From Bacteroidota bacterium (GTDB taxonomy: Bacteria; Bacteroidota; Ignavibacteria; UBA10030; UBA8401), in the NCBI GenBank assembly GCA_030824295.1, contig JAVBYA010000131.1, positions 1 through 10,383 of the forward strand: a stretch of DNA of 10,383 bases, given 5' to 3'. The notes below the pieces were generated by a model. It worked only from the letters and a program-made list of their open reading frames with translations, was not told where the DNA came from and did no database searches. A program made the translations under genes and the position numbers. This document shows positions 5,737-10,383 of the stretch, piece after piece. Position 1 is the first letter of the stretch; every line of letters begins with the position of its first letter.

Positions 5737-6958
5737 ACAATACAAGAAATAAAGGGTTTTCCACGATTTTCTTAAAGGATTGCAGGAACTGCGCCCCTAC
5801 GGCACCATCCACTACGCGGTGATCGCAGGACATGGTGACCTTCATCGTATGACCGACAACGATCTGTCCGTTCTCCACGACCGGTTTCTCCACGATGGAA
5901 CCGACCGCAAGGATCGCCCCTTCGGGAGGATTGATGATGGCGGAAAAGTTCTCGATATCATACATGCCGAGATTGCTCACGGTGAACGTACCGTTGGTGA
6001 ACTCCTCGGGTTTCAGTTTCCCTTCCCGAGCGCGCTTCGCCAGTTCCTTCGTTTCCGCAGAGATCTCCAACAGAGTTTTTTGGTCCGTATTGCGGATGAC
6101 GGGAGTGATGAGTCCGTCGTCCACAGCCACAGCAACGCTCACATCGATGCGTCCATGCTGCACGACCTTCTCCGGAAGGAACGAACTGTTCGCTTTCGGA
6201 TTCTCGCGCAGCGCGAGCGCCACCGCTTTCATGACGATGTCATTGTAACTGATCTTGGAGCCGGTCGCTTCGATGAACGACGTACGGAACTCCATCGCAC
6301 GTTTCATGTTCATCTCCACCGTCAGATAGAAATGCGGGATGGTGGTCTTGCTCTCCAGCAAACGCTTCGCGATGGTCTTGCGCATCATGGAGTGCGGGAT
6401 CTCTTTGGTCTGCATCGGCGCCAGGACCTTGCGCGGCATGGATGCACCGCTCTTCCCTTCCACATCTGCCTTCACGATACGGCCGTACGGACCGCTGCCG
6501 GCAACGGTGCGCAGATCGATGTTCTTCTCCGCTGCAATTCGTTTGGCCAGCGGCGACGCTTTGATGCGTGCATCGGTATTGACGACGGGAGCAGGGGCCG
6601 GTGCTGCGGCAGGAGCGGAAACCACAGGTGCAGCGGCCGCCGGAGGGATCGCTTCCGCAGCGGCAGGGGCAGCCGGAGCGGCAGGTGCCGTATCGGCGAG
6701 CAATGCAGAGATGTCCTCTCCAGCCTTGCCGATGATGGCCAGCGGTGCACCGACCTTCACGCCTTCGCCTTCCTTCGCGAATAGTTTCAGGATCACGCCG
6801 GAATCGTACGCTTCCTGTTCCATGTCCGCTTTGTCGGACTGGATATCAGCGAGGATGTCGCCGGACTTGATGGACTCCCCTTCTTTCTTCCGCCACTTGA
6901 GAATGACACCCTCTTCCATGGTGTCGCTCAGTTTGGGCATCAACATTTTCTTTGCCAT
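5735..6958 (-). CDS. pdhC: Dihydrolipoamide acetyltransferase, E2 of pyruvate dehydrogenase
   Basis: E2 forms the core of the pyruvate dehydrogenase complex; its lipoyl arm carries the acetyl group from E1 to CoA. The 407-residue protein has one lipoyl domain (about residues 1-80) with the modified lysine K43 in QSDKADM. An Ala/Pro-rich flexible linker follows (about 90-127), then the E1/E3-binding domain (128-166, ASPLAKRIAAEKNIDL...GSGPYGRIVKADV) and the catalytic domain (about 180-407), with the active site SCDHRVVDG (H380, D384). The N-terminal motif MPKLSDTMEEG is typical of acetyl-specific E2. The ATG at 6958 has AAGGAAG upstream. It lies 48 bases after pdhB in the order E1 alpha, E1 beta, E2. 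LipA, which makes its cofactor, is encoded two genes before pdhB. The name aceF is also used for this gene. Confidence 0.97.
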   Translation of the reverse strand: MAKKMLMPKLSDTMEEGVILKWRKKEGESIKSGDILADIQSDKADMEQEAYDSGVILKLFAKEGEGVKVGAPLAIIGKAGEDISALLADTAPAAPAAPAAAEAIPPAAAAPVVSAPAAAPAPAPVVNTDARIKASPLAKRIAAEKNIDLRTVAGSGPYGRIVKADVEGKSGASMPRKVLAPMQTKEIPHSMMRKTIAKRLLESKTTIPHFYLTVEMNMKRAMEFRTSFIEATGSKISYNDIVMKAVALALRENPKANSSFLPEKVVQHGRIDVSVAVAVDDGLITPVIRNTDQKTLLEISAETKELAKRAREGKLKPEEFTNGTFTVSNLGMYDIENFSAIINPPEGAILAVGSIVEKPVVENGQIVVGHTMKVTMSCDHRVVDGAVGAQFLQSFKKIVENPLFLVL

Positions 6959-6979
6959 AATCTTCCTTTTCTTCCAACA

Positions 6980-7000
6980 GACCGGAACAGTGCTCCGGCC
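6980..7000 (-). other. Intercistronic hairpin between pdhB and pdhC
   Basis: GGCCGGA (7000-6994) pairs with TCCGGTC (6986-6980) with one G-T wobble and a 7-base loop. It starts 6 bases after the pdhB stop codon. No T-tract follows, so termination is unlikely; an RNA processing or stability element is possible. Confidence 0.4.
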
Positions 7001-7006
7001 GACAAA

Positions 7007-7990
7007 TTATCGATAGAGGACTTTTTTTACAGCAGCGACGACCTTTGCGGGACTCGGCAATGCTTCGTGCTCGAGATTCTCGGCATACGGCATCGGGACA
7101 TCGGCGCTGTTGATCTTCTCCACAGGCGCATCGAGATCATCGAATGCTTTCGTATGGATGCGATGAGCGATCTCTGTACCGACGGATGCATACGGCCAGG
7201 AATCCTCGACGATGACGCAGCGGTTGGTCTTGCGGACGGATGTGAGAATCATCTCTTCGTCCAGCGGACGAAGCGTGCGGGGATCGATGACCTCCGCGCT
7301 GATCCCTTCCTTCTCCAATTCTTCCGCCGCTTTCAATGCGACCGCGACCATCTTGGTCCAGGCGATGATCGTGACATCGGTCCCTTCCCGTTTGATATCC
7401 CCTTTTCCAATGGGGATGAGGTATTCCTCGTCCGGCACTTCTCCTTTGATGCCGTACATCAGTTCGCTCTCCATGAAGATGACCGGATTGTCATCACGGA
7501 TGGCGGCTTTGAGCATCCCTTTCGCATCGTACGGTGTGGACGGGGTCATGACGATGAGCCCCGGAACATGCGCGACCATCGATTCCAGCGCCTGCGAATG
7601 CTGTGCGCCGAGCATGTGCGCGGGACCGTTCGGACCGCGGAACACGATGGGCATCTTGAACTGTCCGGCGGACATATACCGTGCTTTCGCCGCATGGTTC
7701 ATGATCTGATCGAATGCCAGGATGGCGAAATTCCAGGTCATCATCTCCACGATAGGCCGGATACCGATGCCGGTCATCGCGGCACCGATTCCGATGCCGG
7801 CAAAACCGGCTTCCGTGATCGGTGTATCGATGACACGTTTATCGCCGAACCGTTTCCAGAGTCCCTGGGTCACTTTGTACGCGCCGTTATATTGAGCGAC
7901 TTCTTCGCCCATGATGAAGACGCCGGGATCGCGTTCCATCTCTTCTGCGATCGCCTGATTGATTGCTTCTCGGATCTGTAACACTGCCAT
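7007..7990 (-). CDS. pdhB: Pyruvate dehydrogenase E1 component, beta subunit
   Basis: The beta subunit pairs with PdhA to form the thiamine diphosphate-dependent E1, which decarboxylates pyruvate and acetylates the lipoyl group of E2. The 327-residue length is typical. Visible signatures are the N-terminal REAINQAIAEEMERD and GEEVAQYNGAYKVTQGL (residues 28-44), DTPITEAGFAGIGIGAA (55-71) with E60 as the cofactor-activating glutamate, FRGPNGPAHMLGAQHSQ (117-133) with the active-site region histidine H131, and the C-terminal transketolase domain with VIDPRTLRPLD. I chose the ATG at 7990 because AAGGAAT lies about 8 bases upstream and family proteins start here; a GTG at 8053 would add 21 residues that look like translated spacer. 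It follows pdhA after 63 bases. Confidence 0.97.
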   Translation of the reverse strand: MAVLQIREAINQAIAEEMERDPGVFIMGEEVAQYNGAYKVTQGLWKRFGDKRVIDTPITEAGFAGIGIGAAMTGIGIRPIVEMMTWNFAILAFDQIMNHAAKARYMSAGQFKMPIVFRGPNGPAHMLGAQHSQALESMVAHVPGLIVMTPSTPYDAKGMLKAAIRDDNPVIFMESELMYGIKGEVPDEEYLIPIGKGDIKREGTDVTIIAWTKMVAVALKAAEELEKEGISAEVIDPRTLRPLDEEMILTSVRKTNRCVIVEDSWPYASVGTEIAHRIHTKAFDDLDAPVEKINSADVPMPYAENLEHEALPSPAKVVAAVKKVLYR

Positions 7991-8021
7991 TGGTCGTGAT
8001 TCCTTTTCGTTATTCGTGCGG

Positions 8022-8042
8022 CGGCGGATACGGTTCCCGCCG
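8022..8042 (-). other. Intercistronic hairpin between pdhA and pdhB
   Basis: A 6-bp GC-only stem (CGGCGG at 8042-8037, CCGCCG at 8027-8022) with a 9-base loop fills part of the 63-base spacer. There is no T-tract. Like the hairpin between pdhB and pdhC, it could affect message processing or stability, but the GC-rich composition makes chance pairing possible. Confidence 0.35.
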
Positions 8043-8053
8043 TCCGGGCTCAA

Positions 8054-9061
8054 TTATGCATAGACATTTTCGTGGAGCATTTCCAGCGGAGGCTGAGGGC
8101 TGGCATCGGCGAACTGGACCGCTTCATCCACCTCGGTCTTGATCGCTTCATCGAATGCTTCGATCTCCGCCTCTGTGAGGATACCTTCCGCGATCAGTTC
8201 CTTCGCGAATGTCTCGATGGGATCGCGCTTCTTGTATTCTTCGAGTTCCTCTTTGGTACGGTATTGACCCGGGTCGGACATGGAATGACCGCGGAACCGG
8301 TAGGTACGTGCTTCGAGGAATGTCGGAAGGCTCTCTGTGCGTGCACGGTCAATGGCGATGGACATCTCACGGTACATCTCGATGACGTCCATGCCGTTCA
8401 CGGCGCCGCGCGCCATTTCGTATCCGGCGGCCTTCTCAAAGAGATGTTCTCCTGCCATAGCGCGGGAGATGGCGGTGCCCATGCCGTATCCGTTGTTCTC
8501 GCAGATGAAGATGACCGGTAATTTCCAGAGTTGTGCCATGTTCAGCGTTTCATGGAACACGCCCTGATTGGTGGAAGCCTCACCCATGAAGCAGATGGTA
8601 ACGGAATCGCGTCCCTGATACTTTGTAGCGAATGCAGAGCCGGCTGCAAGCGGCGGATGTCCGCCGACGATGCCCCATCCTCCCATGAATCCTTTGGAGA
8701 GATCATAGAAGTGCATGGAACCGCCGATGCCTTTCGAGACCCCGGTGACTTTGCCGAAGAGTTCCGCCATGCATCCTTTGGCATCCATACCGCGAGCCAA
8801 TGCGAGACCGTGGTCGCGATAGGCCGTATAGATGAAGTCGTCGTTCTCGCGCAGAGCAGCGATCGCGCCGACGCCGGTGGCTTCCTGTCCGATATAGAGA
8901 TGACAGAATCCGCCGATCTTGCCTTTGCCATACTCCTGCGCCGAACGTTCTTCGAATCGTCGGATCATGAGCATGTCCTTGTACATTTTGATCAGTTTCT
9001 CGTTGGACAGATCAAGGTCCGCCCAACGCGGCTTATGGGATTTCTTCTTTTCTTCTTTCAT
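8054..9061 (-). CDS. pdhA: Pyruvate dehydrogenase E1 component, alpha subunit
   Basis: The alpha subunit carries most of the thiamine diphosphate and magnesium site of E1. The 335-residue protein shows RRFEERSAQEY (residues 34-44), GFCHLYIGQEA (51-61), YRDHGLALARG (81-91), GGSMHFYD (113-120) and GIVGGHPPLAAG (130-141). The cofactor motif is normally GDG followed by NN about 25-30 residues later; here it reads GEA (160-162), with NN at 189-190 in FICENNGYGMGT. The Asp-to-Glu change keeps an acidic magnesium ligand, but Gly-to-Ala is less usual. The loop YRFRGHSMSDPGQYR (254-268) is intact, and it holds the serines phosphorylated in eukaryotic relatives. The ATG at 9061 has GAGGAT about 12 bases upstream, rather far. 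The protein begins with a Lys/Glu-rich tail. It lies 52 bases after lipA; no clear promoter is visible in that gap. An acetoin or branched-chain E1 alpha is possible but less likely given the E2. Confidence 0.95.
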   Translation of the reverse strand: MKEEKKKSHKPRWADLDLSNEKLIKMYKDMLMIRRFEERSAQEYGKGKIGGFCHLYIGQEATGVGAIAALRENDDFIYTAYRDHGLALARGMDAKGCMAELFGKVTGVSKGIGGSMHFYDLSKGFMGGWGIVGGHPPLAAGSAFATKYQGRDSVTICFMGEASTNQGVFHETLNMAQLWKLPVIFICENNGYGMGTAISRAMAGEHLFEKAAGYEMARGAVNGMDVIEMYREMSIAIDRARTESLPTFLEARTYRFRGHSMSDPGQYRTKEELEEYKKRDPIETFAKELIAEGILTEAEIEAFDEAIKTEVDEAVQFADASPQPPLEMLHENVYA

Positions 9062-9113
9062 TCGAGCTTCTATCCTCGGTTAGTATGCGTTACAGGTGTT
9101 CTTGCGTTTGTCA

Positions 9114-10010
9114 TTACACGTGCTTCTCCGCATGGTACGAACTGCGCGTGAGCGGACTTGATTGTACATGTTTGAAACCCATCGCCATCCCCTTCTCGCG
9201 GAACATGGCAAACTCATCGGGATGGACATACCGGTCGACCGGCAGATGTGATTTGGTCGGCTGCAGATACTGACCGATGGTGAAGATATCGCATTCCACT
9301 GCACGGAGATCGGCCATCACATCGATGACCTCTTCCGGGCGTTCACCCAGACCGACCATGAGACCGGTCTTGGTGGTGTAACCGCGCTGTTTTGCCCGTT
9401 CGAGTAGTTCCAGTGTACGATGGTAGTGCGCCTGCGGACGGACCGTTCTGTACAACCGCGGCACCGTTTCGATATTATGATTCAGCACATCGGGCTGAGC
9501 GTTCAGCACGATGTTGAGTGCCTCTTCACTTCCCATGAAATCCGGGATGAGGACCTCCACTCTACAGTGCGGAAGACGCTGACGGATCTCCTGAATGGTG
9601 TTGGCGAAGATGTGGGCGCCGCCGTCGAACAATTCATCCCTGTTCACACTGGTGATGACCGCATGACGGAGGTTCATCAAGGCGACGGCTTCGCCGACGC
9701 GGCGCGGTTCATCCTCGTCCACCACGTGCATCTTACCGGTCTTCACATTGCAGAATCCGCAGCTTCGAGTACATGTGTCGCCGAGGATCATGAACGTCGC
9801 GGTGCCGGAGTTCCAGCACTCTCCCATGTTCGGACAGCGCGCTTCCTCACAGACGGTGTGGAGTTTCCGGTCCTCGATCATCGTCTTCAGACGGGAATAG
9901 TTTTCACCGCCCGGCACACGAGCTTTCAGCCATTCCGGTTTACGGATGTGCTTCTCCGGCACGGGAGTTTCGGCAGAGGCAGCGGGTATTTCCTGTATGA
10001 CGATTTCCAT
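9114..10010 (-). CDS. lipA: Lipoyl synthase (radical SAM)
   Basis: LipA inserts two sulfur atoms into protein-bound octanoyl groups, making the lipoyl cofactor of the E2 proteins. Both iron-sulfur sites are visible in the 298-residue product: the auxiliary cluster cysteines C54, C59 and C65 in CEEARCPNMGEC, and the radical-SAM cluster C80, C84 and C87 in CTRSCGFC. The C-terminal RSSYHA (289-294) supplies the conserved serine that ligates the auxiliary cluster. Further signatures are TSVNRDELFDGGA (120-131), NHNIETVPRLY (177-187) and TKTGLMVGLGE (213-223). The ATG at 10010 lies 2 bases after the stop codon of the upstream E2 gene (TAAGAATG), with no good ribosome binding site of its own, so it is probably translationally coupled. 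Its place between two E2-related units matches its role for both complexes. Confidence 0.98.
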   Translation of the reverse strand: MEIVIQEIPAASAETPVPEKHIRKPEWLKARVPGGENYSRLKTMIEDRKLHTVCEEARCPNMGECWNSGTATFMILGDTCTRSCGFCNVKTGKMHVVDEDEPRRVGEAVALMNLRHAVITSVNRDELFDGGAHIFANTIQEIRQRLPHCRVEVLIPDFMGSEEALNIVLNAQPDVLNHNIETVPRLYRTVRPQAHYHRTLELLERAKQRGYTTKTGLMVGLGERPEEVIDVMADLRAVECDIFTIGQYLQPTKSHLPVDRYVHPDEFAMFREKGMAMGFKHVQSSPLTRSSYHAEKHV

Positions 10011-10012
10011 TC

Positions 10013-10383
10013 TTAGACTGCCTGTGTGACGTCGAAATTCTCGAGATAGTGTACAACTTTCTGCATGAACATGCCGCCGAGAGCACCGTCGACGATGCGA
10101 TGATCGTACGACATTGAGATGTAGACCATGGAACGGATCGCGATGGCATCATCGATCACCACCGGACGTTTCTTGATCGCTCCGACGCCAAGGATCGCGA
10201 CCTGCGGCTGATTGATGATCGGGAAACCGTAGAGATTGCCGAATCCGCCGGGATTCGTGACGGTGAACGTTCCGCCGGTCACTTCGTCCGGCATCAGTTT
10301 CTTGTTACGGGCACGGGTCGCCAGGTCATTGAGCGAGCGGGCGATACCGGCCAGATTCTTCTGTTCGGCATTCTTGATGACCG
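10013..10383 (-). CDS. Partial E2 acyltransferase of a 2-oxoacid dehydrogenase (C-terminal catalytic part)
   Basis: The gene enters from the right edge; 122 C-terminal residues are visible. They belong to the catalytic domain of lipoate-dependent acyltransferases: TGGTFTVTNPGGFGN (visible residues 35-49), PIINQPQVAILGVGAIKKRP (54-73) and the active site MSYDHRIVDGALGG, with H94 and D98. The YDHRIVDG form and the TNPGGFG segment are more like 2-oxoglutarate or branched-chain E2 (sucB or bkdB type) than the acetyl-specific E2 at 5735-6958, which has CDHRVVDG. The lipoyl and E1-binding domains lie outside the window, so the substrate cannot be decided. The stop codon is 2 bases before the lipA start, so lipA is read as the next gene of its operon. 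Confidence 0.93.
   Translation of the reverse strand, partial: VIKNAEQKNLAGIARSLNDLATRARNKKLMPDEVTGGTFTVTNPGGFGNLYGFPIINQPQVAILGVGAIKKRPVVIDDAIAIRSMVYISMSYDHRIVDGALGGMFMQKVVHYLENFDVTQAV

Noticed and set aside
6590..6690. Repetitive-looking GC-rich tract inside pdhC
   Set aside because: It encodes the Ala/Pro-rich flexible linker normal for E2 proteins, not a DNA repeat with its own role.
5780..6784. Long open frame (334 codons) on the plus strand, antisense to pdhC
   Set aside because: It is rich in Arg, His and Asp, matches no family I know and mirrors the codon pattern of a well-supported pdhC. It is a shadow of GC-rich third positions.
7067..7981. Plus-strand open frame of 304 codons opposite pdhB
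   Set aside because: Same reason: the pdhB frame has unmistakable E1 beta motifs, and the antisense product has no recognisable domain.
7991..8053. Longer N-terminus for pdhB (GTG at 8053)
   Set aside because: The added residues translate the intergenic hairpin and the ribosome binding site of the real start; E1 beta proteins begin near the ATG at 7990.
9062..9113. Possible promoter between lipA and pdhA (CATACT as a -10 box)
   Set aside because: The match is poor, with no convincing upstream box at the right distance, so it was not listed as a feature.

Overview
The window is a housekeeping chromosome segment read entirely from the minus strand. It holds thirteen protein genes (two cut by the window edges), short spacers and no mobile element, CRISPR array, tRNA or rRNA. 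Base composition is moderately GC-rich. The gene order rplM-rpsI-rpsB-tsf-pyrH-frr, the protein sequences, and a promoter with the Bacteroidota-type -7 motif TATATTTG suggest the Bacteroidota/Chlorobiota (FCB) group. Most genes also have clear Shine-Dalgarno sequences, which Bacteroidia and Flavobacteriia tend to lack, so a Chlorobi/Ignavibacteria-like member is my best guess. This placement is inference.

In transcription order (high to low coordinates), the first block (10383-5735) concerns lipoate-dependent oxoacid dehydrogenases. It holds the 3' end of an E2 acyltransferase (2-oxoglutarate or branched-chain type), lipA (lipoyl synthase), pdhA and pdhB (pyruvate dehydrogenase E1 alpha and beta) and pdhC (E2 with one lipoyl domain). 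LipA makes the cofactor that both E2 proteins carry, so the enzyme and its cofactor synthesis are encoded together. E3 (lpd) and lipB are not in view.

The second block (5715-1575) is a translation operon: promoter, rplM (L13), rpsI (S9), a 161-base structured spacer that may be an S2 leader, rpsB (S2), tsf (EF-Ts), an intrinsic terminator, pyrH (UMP kinase), frr (ribosome recycling factor) and a second intrinsic terminator. Both terminators sit directly against the next gene's start region, which suggests attenuation or partial read-through rather than clean operon ends.

The third block (1552-1) follows the second terminator. It holds a 5-formyltetrahydrofolate cyclo-ligase, a membrane protein with two PspC domains around a central membrane segment, and the 5' part of a small multi-spanning membrane protein that resembles the LiaI/LiaF membrane region. 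The last two overlap by one base and probably form an envelope-stress module.

I see no convincing undescribed system. The points most worth checking are the placement of the two terminators, the rpsB leader, the double-PspC protein and a variant cofactor motif in PdhA.
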